Below the pieces are notes generated by a model that saw only the letters and a program-made list of their open reading frames with translations, had not been told where the DNA came from and did no database searches. From assembly GCA_963819635.1 (NCBI GenBank), contig CAWFWX010000003.1, positions 372,001-436,000 on the forward strand: a stretch of 64,000 nucleotides of DNA. The letters are read 5' to 3'. The translations under genes and the position numbers were made by a program. Source of the stretch: JACVRW01 sp963819635. GTDB lineage: Bacteria; Actinomycetota; Thermoleophilia; Solirubrobacterales; Thermoleophilaceae. Below, piece after piece: positions 33,196-41,800 of the stretch; position 1 is the first letter of the stretch; every line of letters begins with the position of its first letter.

Positions 33196-34103
33196 AGCAG
33201 TGCGACGAGGTCGGCCACCTCGCCGACGTGGCCGAGCTTGTCCGGGTTGACGATCGAGCGGATGCCCTGGATGCGGTCGTCCGCGATGTCGAGCGCCATG
33301 ACGGAGACGACTCGCCCGGCCGCCATCAGGATCGCACCCGGCTGGCCGTTCACCTCGACCTCGCGCAGGTCCGGATCCGGGACCTTCTCGGCCTGGCGGA
33401 ACCACGCGGCCAGGGTTCGCGCCACCCGACGGCCGCCGAACAGGGCGCGCGCGAGCGCGGGCACCTTGCCGCCGCCGTCGCCGTGCAGCACGACGTCGTC
33501 GGCGAGCAGCGCCTCGAGCCCGGCCACATCGCCCTCCTGGGCGGCAGCGAAGAAGCGGTGCGCCAGCTCCTCGCGCTGCTCGCGCGACGCCTCGAAACGC
33601 GGCCTCTGCTCCTCCACATGCCGCCGTGCGCGCGCGGCGAGCTGGCGCGCGTTCGGCTCGCTCTTCCCCACGATCTCGGCGACCTCGCCGTAGCCGTAGT
33701 CGAACACGTCGTGGAGCAGGAAGACGGCGCGCTGCTCGGGCGAGAGGCTCTCCAGGAGGACGAGGAAGGCGAGCGAGAGCGAGTCGGCCATCTCCGCGTG
33801 GCCGGCGGGGTCGGCGGCGCTGTCGGCCACGAGCGGCTCCGGGAGCCACTCGCCGACATAGGCCTCGCGGCGCACGCGCGCCGAGCGCAGCTGGTCGATC
33901 GACAACCGCGTGACGATGGTCGCGATGTACGCGCGCGGCGACTCGATCCGCTCGCCGCGCTCGAGCGCGGTGTGCACTCTGAGGAGCGCCTCCTGAACCA
34001 CGTCCTCCGCCTCCGCCACGCTCCCGAGCATCCGGTAGGCGATGGCGAAGGCGGGAGGGCGGAGCTCCTCGAGCAGCTCCGCCTCGGCGGGCGGGTCGCT
34101 CAC
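33177..34103 (-). CDS. ECF41-type RNA polymerase sigma factor with SnoaL-like C-terminal domain
   Basis: A 308-residue sigma factor. Region 2 (AYRMLGSVAEAEDVVQEALL) and region 4 (LSPEQRAVFLLHDVFDYGYGEVAEIVG) are followed by a ~110-residue SnoaL-like domain holding both motifs typical of group ECF41, DGGGK and NPDKL. In ECF41 this domain controls activity in place of an anti-sigma factor. It is coupled (4-base overlap) to an epimerase, matching the known association of ECF41 with oxidoreductase, epimerase or decarboxylase partners. The C-terminal RGQTP and the stop are encoded by the paired palindrome. Confidence 0.93.
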   Translation of the reverse strand: MSDPPAEAELLEELRPPAFAIAYRMLGSVAEAEDVVQEALLRVHTALERGERIESPRAYIATIVTRLSIDQLRSARVRREAYVGEWLPEPLVADSAADPAGHAEMADSLSLAFLVLLESLSPEQRAVFLLHDVFDYGYGEVAEIVGKSEPNARQLAARARRHVEEQRPRFEASREQREELAHRFFAAAQEGDVAGLEALLADDVVLHGDGGGKVPALARALFGGRRVARTLAAWFRQAEKVPDPDLREVEVNGQPGAILMAAGRVVSVMALDIADDRIQGIRSIVNPDKLGHVGEVADLVALLRGQTP

Positions 34104-35044
34104 GCGGCCACCTCGGCGAAACCCTCGCGCCAGCTCGGGTGACCTGGCTTCCAGCCGAGCTCACGCTTCGCCTTCTCGTTCGACGCGCCGCGCACCTCGG
34201 TCATCATGACCACCCCGGCCTCGCCGGCCGCGATGCGGCCGAGCCAGCGCGGCACGTGCCGGGGCGGCGGGGCGCCGACCGCGCTCGCGACGGCGGGCAG
34301 CCACTCGGCGACGGGCGCCGGGTCGTCGTCCACGATGTTGTAGAGCCCGCGGCGGCCGCGCGTCAGCGCGGCGACGGTAGCCTCGGCGGCGTCCTCGATG
34401 TGGATGAACGACCAGATGCCGCCGCCGTCGCCGACCACCGGGAACCTCCGCTTGCGGATCACCTCGACCTGCTCTCCACCCTCGCGGCTGAGCGAGGTGC
34501 CGGGGCCGTAGAAGCCGCCGTAGCGAAGCACGATGCCCTCGGTCCAGTCCGCGCCCGTAACGGCGCTCTCGAGATGACGGATGGCGGCGAGCGACTGGCG
34601 CATGGCCGCGGGTGGATTCGGGTCGAGCGGGTCGTCCTCGGTCTTCACGGCCCCACCCGTGCGGGCGAAGGGCCAGCTCGTGTAGCTCTGGGCGATGAAC
34701 CGCTTCACCCCCACGGCACGCCCGGCCGCGAGCAGATGGTCCGTCGCCTCGGTGCGCAGCCGGTTCGTCTCCTCGAACGTCTGGTCGAAGTGCTTGATGT
34801 CGAAGTTGCGGTTCAGGGCGGTGAGCTCGTGGATGATCACCTCGGGCTCGGCCTCGGCGACCACACGGGCCACCTGCTCGGGATCGAGCAGGTCGGCTAC
34901 CACACCGGTTGCGCCGAGCTCCGCCAGCGCGTCGAGCTTCCCCTCGGTGCGGGTGGTCCCGACCACCTCGTGACCGTCCGCCACGAGCCGCGGGACGAGC
35001 TGCTTGCCGAGCGCGCCTGTGGCGCCGGCTACGAGTACCTTCAT
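34100..35044 (-). CDS. NAD(P)-dependent epimerase/dehydratase-like protein, ECF41 partner
   Basis: A 314-residue Rossmann-fold protein of the extended SDR family: VLVAGATGALGKQLVPRL at the N terminus, then VGVKRFIAQSYTSW, LRYGGFYGPGT and WSFIHIEDAAEA. The usual catalytic YxxxK is not clear. It precedes the sigma-factor gene in the same operon, behind an ECF41-like promoter (TGTCACA/CGTC) and a good AGGAGG at 35050-35055, so it is probably the target gene of that sigma factor. Substrate unknown. Confidence 0.85.
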   Translation of the reverse strand: MKVLVAGATGALGKQLVPRLVADGHEVVGTTRTEGKLDALAELGATGVVADLLDPEQVARVVAEAEPEVIIHELTALNRNFDIKHFDQTFEETNRLRTEATDHLLAAGRAVGVKRFIAQSYTSWPFARTGGAVKTEDDPLDPNPPAAMRQSLAAIRHLESAVTGADWTEGIVLRYGGFYGPGTSLSREGGEQVEVIRKRRFPVVGDGGGIWSFIHIEDAAEATVAALTRGRRGLYNIVDDDPAPVAEWLPAVASAVGAPPPRHVPRWLGRIAAGEAGVVMMTEVRGASNEKAKRELGWKPGHPSWREGFAEVAA

Positions 35045-35077
35045 CGCTGGCCTCCTGTCTTCGGGGTTTACCCCCTA

Positions 35078-35104
35078 GACGAGGCTAGGCCTGTGTCTGT
35101 GACA
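35078..35104 (-). promoter_or_regulatory. ECF41-type promoter of the epimerase-sigma operon
   Basis: On the reverse strand TGTCACA (35098-35104), 16 bases, then CGTC (35078-35081), followed 33 bases later by the epimerase ATG. This matches the published ECF41 consensus. The -35 element lies inside the last codons of the GMC oxidoreductase gene. Confidence 0.85.
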
Positions 35105-36677
35105 GCTCCGTCTGGGCGCCCACAGGCACCTCGCCCTTGATCAGGTCGGCGGCTCGCTCGGCCAGCGCGATCACCGGAGCGTTCGTGTTGCCACGCGGCA
35201 CGGTCGGCATCACCGACGCGTCCACCACCCGCAGCCCGTCGACCCCGCGTACCTTGAGCTCGCGGTCGACCACGGCGGTCGGGTCGTCGCCCATGCGGCA
35301 GGTGCCGACCGGGTGGTAGAGGGTCTGGAGCCGCTGGCGGCAGTGCGCCAGGATGTCCTCGTCCGAGTTCGAGTCCGGCCCGATCAGCATTCCGGTGGAG
35401 AGCTCGCCGAGCTTGCCGGTCGCGCAGATCTCGAGGCAGGTCTTCACGCCGGCCACCATCGACGCGACGTCGTCCGGGTGCTCCAGGTAGTTGTGGACGA
35501 TCAGCGGCTTGGCCGTCGGGTCAGGCGAGCCGAGCACCACGAAGCCGCGGCTCTTCGGCTTCAGCACGCACGCGCCGAGAGCGAAGCCGTGTCCGTCGCC
35601 GGGCACGAGCCCCTCGGACTGGAAGCGCGCGGGCGCGAAGTGGAGCTGCACGTCGGGCGCCTCGAGGCCGTCGCGCGTGCGCAGGAATCCGCCCGCCTCG
35701 GCCACGTTCGAGGTGAGCGGTCCGCGGCCCTCGGCCTCGAAGAGCGCGAGGTTCTCCTCGTTCAGCGCGCCGAACAGCGAGATCTCCTCGTCGATCGAGT
35801 ACACGGCCCCGGAGTTCGGGTGGTCGTGCAGGTTGAGCCCCACCTCGGGCGCTTCGGCCACGACCTCGATCTGGAGCTCCTCGAGCTCCTCGGGGCGTCC
35901 CAGGCCGGAGAGCATCAGGAGCTGCGGCGAGTTGTACGCGCCGCCGCACACGATCACCTCGCGCTCGGCGCGCTGCACGATCATCTCGCTGAGGCGGGCG
36001 CCCACGACGCCCGCGGCGCGCCCGTTCTCGAACAGGATCGAGAGCGCGTGGACGTGCGTCTCCACGGTCAGGTTCGGCCGGCCCATCACGGGGTGGAGGT
36101 ACGACACCGCCGCGCTCGCGCGCGCGCCGTTGCGATGGGTCACCTGGTACCAGCCGACGCCGTCCTGCTCGGCGCCGTTGAAGTCCTCGTTCGCGGGCAG
36201 GCCGAACGCGGCGGCCGCGTCGAGGAAGTGCTGCGCGAGCGGGTTGCGGGAGCGGCCCTCCGACACCGGGAGCGGTCCGCCGGCCCCGTGGAAGTCGTCC
36301 TCGCCGCGCTCGTTGTCCTCGGCGCGCTTGAAGTAGGGGAGCATCTCGTCCCAGGTCCAGCCGGGCCCCCACTCGTCATAGTCGAGCGGGTTGCCGCGGA
36401 TGTAGATCATCGCGTTGATCGAGGAGGACCCGCCCAGCACCTTCCCGCGCGGGAGGTAGATGCGGCGGTCGTTCGCGAAGGGCTCGTAGATCGTCGAGTG
36501 GTCCCAGTCCTGGGCCGTCCGGTAGAGCGCGGAGAAGGCCGCCGGGAGATGGACGAGCTCGTTCGTGTCCGGGCCGCCGGCCTCGACCAGCAGGACGGAG
36601 ACGTCCGGATCCTCCGTCAGACGGTTGGCCAGCACGCAGCCGGCCGAGCCGGCCCCGACGATCACGTAGTCGTACAT
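35085..36677 (-). CDS. GMC-family flavin oxidoreductase (choline dehydrogenase-like)
   Basis: A 530-residue GMC enzyme: YDYVIVGAGSAGCVLANRL (FAD site), LPRGKVLGGSSSINAMIYIRG (GMC signature 1), VIVCGGAYNSPQLLMLSG (signature 2) and a C-terminal YHPVGTCRMG with the catalytic His. Such enzymes oxidise alcohols, often choline, alkanols or polyethylene glycol, and the substrate cannot be set from sequence. No signal peptide, so cytoplasmic. Its own -10 box (TAGCGT) lies 6 bases before the ATG. Its 3' end carries the ECF41 promoter for the next genes. Confidence 0.92.
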   Translation of the reverse strand: MYDYVIVGAGSAGCVLANRLTEDPDVSVLLVEAGGPDTNELVHLPAAFSALYRTAQDWDHSTIYEPFANDRRIYLPRGKVLGGSSSINAMIYIRGNPLDYDEWGPGWTWDEMLPYFKRAEDNERGEDDFHGAGGPLPVSEGRSRNPLAQHFLDAAAAFGLPANEDFNGAEQDGVGWYQVTHRNGARASAAVSYLHPVMGRPNLTVETHVHALSILFENGRAAGVVGARLSEMIVQRAEREVIVCGGAYNSPQLLMLSGLGRPEELEELQIEVVAEAPEVGLNLHDHPNSGAVYSIDEEISLFGALNEENLALFEAEGRGPLTSNVAEAGGFLRTRDGLEAPDVQLHFAPARFQSEGLVPGDGHGFALGACVLKPKSRGFVVLGSPDPTAKPLIVHNYLEHPDDVASMVAGVKTCLEICATGKLGELSTGMLIGPDSNSDEDILAHCRQRLQTLYHPVGTCRMGDDPTAVVDRELKVRGVDGLRVVDASVMPTVPRGNTNAPVIALAERAADLIKGEVPVGAQTELSQTQA

Positions 36678-36683
36678 GAGCCG

Positions 36684-36689
36684 ACGCTA
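36684..36689 (-). promoter_or_regulatory. -10 box (TAGCGT) of the GMC oxidoreductase gene
   Basis: Reverse-strand TAGCGT ends 6 bases before ATG 36677. It shares the 53-base divergent gap with the rpmF box. Confidence 0.5.
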
Positions 36690-36714
36690 GCCGGGCGGAC
36701 CCGCGGCCGCAAGC

Positions 36715-36720
36715 TATCCT
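36715..36720 (+). promoter_or_regulatory. -10 box (TATCCT) of the rpmF operon
   Basis: TATCCT ends 10 bases before ATG 36731. With yceD separated from rpmF, this box would drive rpmF-plsX and downstream genes. Confidence 0.5.
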
Positions 36721-36730
36721 TGCGGCCCTC

Positions 36731-36931
36731 ATGGCCGTCCCCAAGCAGAGACAGTCACACGCGCGGACGAGCAAGCGCCGCTCGCAGCACAAGATCGAGA
36801 CGCCGGGCCTCAGGTATTGCCCGCGCTGCCACGCGCCGCGCCGGCCGCACCGGGTATGCCCCAACTGCGGCACCTACGCAGGTCGCGAGGTCGTCGTGCA
36901 GCAACCCGGGGTCGACGCAGACGACGAGTGA
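36731..36931 (+). CDS. rpmF: 50S ribosomal protein L32
   Basis: A 66-residue L32: AVPKQRQSHARTSKRRSQHK at the N terminus and a zinc ribbon CPRCHAPRRPHRVCPNCG. The C-terminal tail is acidic (GVDADDE). GTGA overlap couples it to plsX. The rpmF-plsX-acpP order is the common one, but yceD is not adjacent. Confidence 0.95.
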   Translation: MAVPKQRQSHARTSKRRSQHKIETPGLRYCPRCHAPRRPHRVCPNCGTYAGREVVVQQPGVDADDE

Positions 36932-37929
36932 TCGCGGTCGACGCGAACGGCGCCGACCAGGGGCCGCTCGCAGTCGCCGAGGGAGTCGCCCGCTCGGGGC
37001 TGCCTGTCCTCCTGTTCGGCCCCGCGGCTGAGATCGGCGACGCAGCCGGGCCGCACGCCGAGGTCGTCGACGCGCCCGAGACCGTCAAGGCCGGTCAGGA
37101 GGCGGTCGCCGCCGTGCGCTCGAAGCGCGACGCCTCCATCGTCCAGGCCGCCGCGGCCGTGGGCGAGGGGAGGGCAGATGCGCTCGTGTCCGCGGGCAGC
37201 ACCGGCCCGACGCTGGCCGCCGCCACGCTGGCGGTGAAGCGCATCAGGGGCGTCTACCGCCCCGCTCTGGCGGTGCTCATGCCGATCCCCGGTGGCCCTC
37301 TGCTGCTGCTGGACGCGGGCGCCAATGTCGAGGTGCGGCCCGATCACCTGGTCCAGTTCGCCTACCTGGGCGCCGGCTTCATGGAGGCGGTGGTCGGCGT
37401 CGAGCGTCCCTCCGTCGGCCTGCTGTCAGTTGGCGAGGAGTCCGGCAAGGGCACGCCGGACGTCCTCACCGCGCACGACCGGATCGCCGAGGCGGGCCGG
37501 CTCAACTTCGTGGGGAACGTTGAGGGCTTCGACATCCCGAGCGCGCGCGCCGACGTGGTCGTGGCGGACGGCTTCACCGGCAACGTGGCGCTGAAGGTGC
37601 TCGAGGGCACGCTCAAGGCGGTGTCCGTCGAGATCCGCTCGCGCATCCGCTCCGGCGCCGTCTCGACCCTCGGCGGGCTCCTGATCCGCGGCAAGCTCGG
37701 AGGGCTGCGCGACGACCTCGACCCCGAGAAGGTCGGGGGCGCGATCCTCCTTGGGCTGCGGAAGCCGGTGGTGGTGGCGCACGGCAGCTTCGGGCCCACG
37801 GGCATCGAGCACGCCGTGCGGCTGGCCAGGCGTGCGGTCGACGAGGACATGGTCGGACGCACCACGGCGGCGCTCGAAGCGGCCGGGGCCTTGCGGTCCG
37901 CGACCGCTGCTAGCGTCGCCCCGCGATGA
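36928..37929 (+). CDS. plsX: Phosphate acyltransferase PlsX
   Basis: A 333-residue PlsX beginning VIAVDANGADQGP (the family usually has VDAMGGD). SAGSTGPTLAAATL, LDAGANVEVRPDHL, VGLLSVGEESGKGT and ADGFTGNVALKVLEG are characteristic. It converts acyl-ACP to acyl-phosphate at the membrane surface for phospholipid synthesis, with the acyl carrier protein encoded next to it. GTG 36928 lies in the rpmF stop. The end overlaps acpP by ATGA and contains a TAGCGT box for it. Confidence 0.93.
   Translation: MIAVDANGADQGPLAVAEGVARSGLPVLLFGPAAEIGDAAGPHAEVVDAPETVKAGQEAVAAVRSKRDASIVQAAAAVGEGRADALVSAGSTGPTLAAATLAVKRIRGVYRPALAVLMPIPGGPLLLLDAGANVEVRPDHLVQFAYLGAGFMEAVVGVERPSVGLLSVGEESGKGTPDVLTAHDRIAEAGRLNFVGNVEGFDIPSARADVVVADGFTGNVALKVLEGTLKAVSVEIRSRIRSGAVSTLGGLLIRGKLGGLRDDLDPEKVGGAILLGLRKPVVVAHGSFGPTGIEHAVRLARRAVDEDMVGRTTAALEAAGALRSATAASVAPR
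37911..37916 (+). promoter_or_regulatory. Possible internal -10 box (TAGCGT) of acpP
   Basis: TAGCGT inside the last plsX codons ends 9 bases before ATG 37926. It may give a separate leaderless acpP transcript, useful for a highly expressed protein. Confidence 0.35.
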
Positions 37930-38180
37930 CCCGCGAAGAGGTTCTCGACCGCATCCGCGAGCACCTGGCCGCCGAGCTGGAGGTGGATCCGGCGCGCATC
38001 GGCGACTCCACTCGCTTCCGCGAGGACCTGGAGGCGGACTCGCTCGACCTCGTCGAGCTCGTCGTGGAGCTCGAGGACAGCTACGGGGTCCGCATCCCGG
38101 ATGAGGAGGCGGCCAAGATCCTGACCGTCGGACAGGCCGCCGACTTCGTCGCCGCACATGCCAGCGGGATCGAGACCTGA
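37926..38180 (+). CDS. acpP: Acyl carrier protein
   Basis: An 84-residue ACP with the phosphopantetheine site DSLDLVEL (Ser near residue 39) in an acidic four-helix frame (RFREDLEAD before it, IPDEEAAKILTVGQA after it). Partner of PlsX and fatty-acid synthase. The rnc gene starts within its last 23 bases. Confidence 0.95.
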   Translation: MTREEVLDRIREHLAAELEVDPARIGDSTRFREDLEADSLDLVELVVELEDSYGVRIPDEEAAKILTVGQAADFVAAHASGIET

Positions 38181-38850
38181 GTCCCTTGAAGAGCTGCTCG
38201 GCGAGCTGCCCGAGGGTCTGCGCAAGCAGGCGTTCACGCACTCCTCGTGGGTCGAGCATCGCGCCGAGGCCTACGAGCGGCTCGCCTTCCTGGGGGACGT
38301 GGTCCTGAGCCTCGCGGTGTCCGACCACCTCTACCCGCGCTTCGAGCGCTACGGGGCGGGACGGCTCACGAAGGTACGGGCGCAGGCCGTGAGCGGTCCA
38401 TCGTGCGCCCGGGTCGCGCAGGCGCTCGGCGTGCCCGACGAGCTGCGCGGGCAGGCGCCGGAGGGCACCGGCCGGACGGCGGAGATGCTCGTCGAGTCCG
38501 AGCGCGTGCTGGCGTCGGTCTGCGAGGCGATCATCGGGGCCGCCTACCTCACCTTCGGGCTCGCCCGCACCGGGCCGGCGGTGGTGGAGTCGTTCAGGGG
38601 CGAGATCGAGCAGGCGCTCGAGAACCCCGTCGACTACAAGTCGGTGCTCCAGGAGCGGCTCGCGCGGCGTGCCGAGGTGGTGGCCTACCGCACGGTCGCC
38701 GAGGAGGGCCCAGCGCACGACCGCAGCTTCATCGCGGTCGCGGAGGTCGAGGGGCAGGAGCTCGGCAGGGGAGAGGGAAAGACGAAGAAGGCCGCCGAGC
38801 AGGAGGCGGCCCTGCACGCGCTCGACACCTTGGAAGGGGCGGCGCCCTAG
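38158..38850 (+). CDS. rnc: Ribonuclease III-like protein with two substituted metal-binding residues
   Basis: A 230-residue protein with an N-terminal RNase III domain and a C-terminal double-stranded-RNA-binding domain (DYKSVLQERLARR, then GEGKTKKAAEQEAALHAL). The signature reads YERLAFLGDVVLSL: Ala43 stands where the E. coli enzyme has Glu41, while Asp47 matches Asp45. Later LASVCEAIIGAAYL has Ser120 in place of Asp114, and Glu123 matches Glu117. Two of four metal ligands are therefore replaced. Position (acpP-rnc-smc-ftsY) is the standard one. It may have changed chemistry or be a lineage variant. ATG 38158 overlaps acpP. Confidence 0.88.
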   Translation: MPAGSRPESLEELLGELPEGLRKQAFTHSSWVEHRAEAYERLAFLGDVVLSLAVSDHLYPRFERYGAGRLTKVRAQAVSGPSCARVAQALGVPDELRGQAPEGTGRTAEMLVESERVLASVCEAIIGAAYLTFGLARTGPAVVESFRGEIEQALENPVDYKSVLQERLARRAEVVAYRTVAEEGPAHDRSFIAVAEVEGQELGRGEGKTKKAAEQEAALHALDTLEGAAP

Positions 38851-38852
38851 CG

Positions 38853-41800
38853 ATGCACCTGCGCTCGATCTCCATGAAGGGCTTCAAGTCCTTCCCGAAC
38901 CGGACCAGGCTGGAGTTCGGCCCGGGCGTGTCCGTGGTGGTCGGCCCGAACGGCTCGGGCAAGTCGAACATCACCGACGCCGTGCTCTGGGCGCTCGGCG
39001 AGCAGTCGCCGCTGGCGGTGCGCGGGCAGTCGATGAAGGACGTGATCTTCGCGGGCGCGCACGGCGTGAAGGGCTCGAACGCCGCCGAGGTCGAGGTCGT
39101 GATCGACAACCACGACGGCGCGCTCGACCTCGACTTCTCCGAGATCTCGATCGTGCGCAAGCTGGACCGGGACGGCGAGGGCGAGTACCGACTGAACGGC
39201 GCGCGCTGCCGGCTGGTCGACGTGGTGGAGGTGCTCTCCGACTCGGGCCTCGGGAAGGAGATGCACTCCGTCGTCTCGCAGGGCAAGGTGGAGCAGATCG
39301 TGCTCTCGCGCCCGCGCGACCGCCGGCTCATGATCGAGGAGGCTGCCGGGCTCGGGAAGCACCGCAAGCGCCGCCGCCGCGCCCAGCTCAAGCTGGAGCG
39401 GACCGAGGAGAACCTCTCGCGCGCTTTGGATGTCGAACGGGAGGCGCGCTCGCGGCTGCGGCCGCTGAAGCGGCAAGCCGAGGCGGCGGAGCTGCATGAG
39501 CGGCTCGAGCGGCAGACGTTGGAGGCGCGGTTTGCTCTTGCCCGCGATGGGGCGCGGGGCGCACGGCTGGCATTGAGTGAGGCTGAGGAGCGGGCGCGAG
39601 GGGTCCGCGCCGAGCGCGACGAGGCGGAGCGCCTGCTCGGCGAGGTGGCGCGCCGGCGCGAGGAGGCCGAGGAGGCGTTCGCCGCTCAGACGCGCGACCG
39701 CGAGCGGCTGCAGGCACGGCTCTATGCCGCGCGCTCGGCGAGTGAACGGATCGCGATGAGGTTGGAGCGCGTGCGTGAGCAGGTGCTCGCCGCGCAGGAG
39801 CGGCGCGAGCGCCGGCTGCGGCAGGTGGAGGTGCTGGAGCAGCAGGCCGCCGCCGACGCGCAGCTCGCCGGCGAGGAGGAGCGTCCGCAGGACCGCATCG
39901 CCGCCATCGAGCAGGAGCTGGCGGCGCTCGACGCCGGGCACGAGGAGCGCCTGGCGCGCGAGCTGGCCGGGCTCGAGGAGGAGCTGGCCGGGGCGCGCGA
40001 GGGGGTGGAGTCGCTCGAGGCGGAGGCGGCGGGACGCAGGACAGCACTGGAGGAGGCCGAGCGGGCGGCCGAGGAGGCCCGCGTGGCGCGCCGCGAGGCG
40101 GAGCGCGCGGCCGAGGCGGCGCGGGCCCGGGCGGCCGAGGTCGGCGCGGAGCTGGCGGCGGTGAACCAGTTCGTGCGCGGGGCCGGCGGGCGCTCCGATG
40201 GCACTCCGCTTGCCGAGCGGCTTCATGTGGAGCCCGGCTTTGAGCTCGCGCTTGCCGCCGTCCTCGGGCCGCGGCTTACCGCCGCCGTGGTCAACGACCG
40301 CGGTGAGGGTGAGCGTGTTCTGGACGCCGGCGGCCAAGACGGCGGGACTGTCCTGCTTTGTGGCCCTATACGGGCCACTAGTCAGGACAGCTCGGCCCAC
40401 GGCGCGGTTCCGGCCTCTCCTTCGGTGCCAACCGGGCAACAACTTGCGCAACTTGTGCGCCCCGAGCGGGACGTGGCGGCGCTCGCGGACCGGCTGCTTG
40501 CGGGCGTGTGGGTCGTGGACTCGCTCGGTGCTCTTCCCGACACGTTCAGCGGCGTCGCCGTAACGCGTGGCGGCCGGCTCTTCGACGCCCGCACGGGCGA
40601 GCTCTCGCAGGCGCCGGCGGGCGGAGCGGAGCGGCTGCTCGAGGAGCTGGCGCGGCGCGACGAGCTCGTCGCCTCTTCAGAGCAGGCCGTTCGCGACGAG
40701 AAGGATGCGCGCATCGCGGTAGATCGCCACGCCGCCGCCGTGACCGAGGCCGACGCGGCCCGCGAGGCCGCCGAGTCGGCCCTCCGCACCGCGCTGCGCG
40801 CCGCCGCCGAGGCCGCCGAGGGCGTGAGCCGCTCCGAGTGGCTGATCGCGCGCCGCCGCGAGGCGCCTCAGGATGGGCCCGAGGCGGTGCGGCGCGCCGA
40901 GCTGCTCGGCGACCTGCGCGCGGAGCAGCGGCTGGCCGAGCGGATCGAGCGTGAGCGCGAGGAGCGTGCGCGTGCGCTGGCAGCGCTTCGAACCGGCGCC
41001 GAGCGCGATTCGCAGCTCGCCGCGGACGCCGACCGTGCAACCGCCGCGCTCGACAGCGCCCGCGACGCCGTCTCGGCCCGCCGCGACGCGCTCGAGCACG
41101 AGCTCGAGGCCGGCGCCGCAGCGGGCGAGGAGACCGCCGCCGCGCTCAAGGCGTGCGCTCACGAGGAGGCGGAGCTGCAGGGCCGCCTGAAGCGCGCGAG
41201 CGAGGCCGTGACCGGCGCCGAGGTCGCGGCGCAGCAGGTGCGCGACTCGGCCGCGGACGCCGAGCGCGAGCTGAACGCAGCTCGCCGGGCGGCTCGGCCT
41301 CGAGCCGCAGCCGGCCGCCGGAGGCGCTGCCCGGACGAGGAGCGGGAGGCGCTCACGGCGCGCGTCGAGCGCCTGATCCGCCGGCGCGAGCAGCTCGGCC
41401 CGGTGAATCCGCTTGCCAAGCAGGAGTACGACGAGGCGGTCGCGCACGTCGAGGAGCTCGAGACCCAGCGTGCCGACATGGAGAGCGCGCTGGCGGAGCT
41501 GGAGGGTCTCATCAAGGAGACCGACCGCCGCATCCGCGAGGCGTTCGAGCAGACCTTCGACGCCGCGGCGAGGAACTTCGAGGATGTCGTGCAGCACCTG
41601 TTTCCCGGCGGCCGCGGCGCGCTCCGGCTCGTGCACGAGGAGGTTGGCCCGCGGCCGGTGGTCGGCGGCGAGGCGCTTCCCGATGGCGAGGCGCCCGAGC
41701 CGGCCGAGGACGAGGACGAGCAGCCGGAGGCGGGCGTCGAGATCGAGGTCACCCCGCCCGGCAAGTCGACGAAGCGCCTGTCGCTGCTCTCGGGCGGCGA

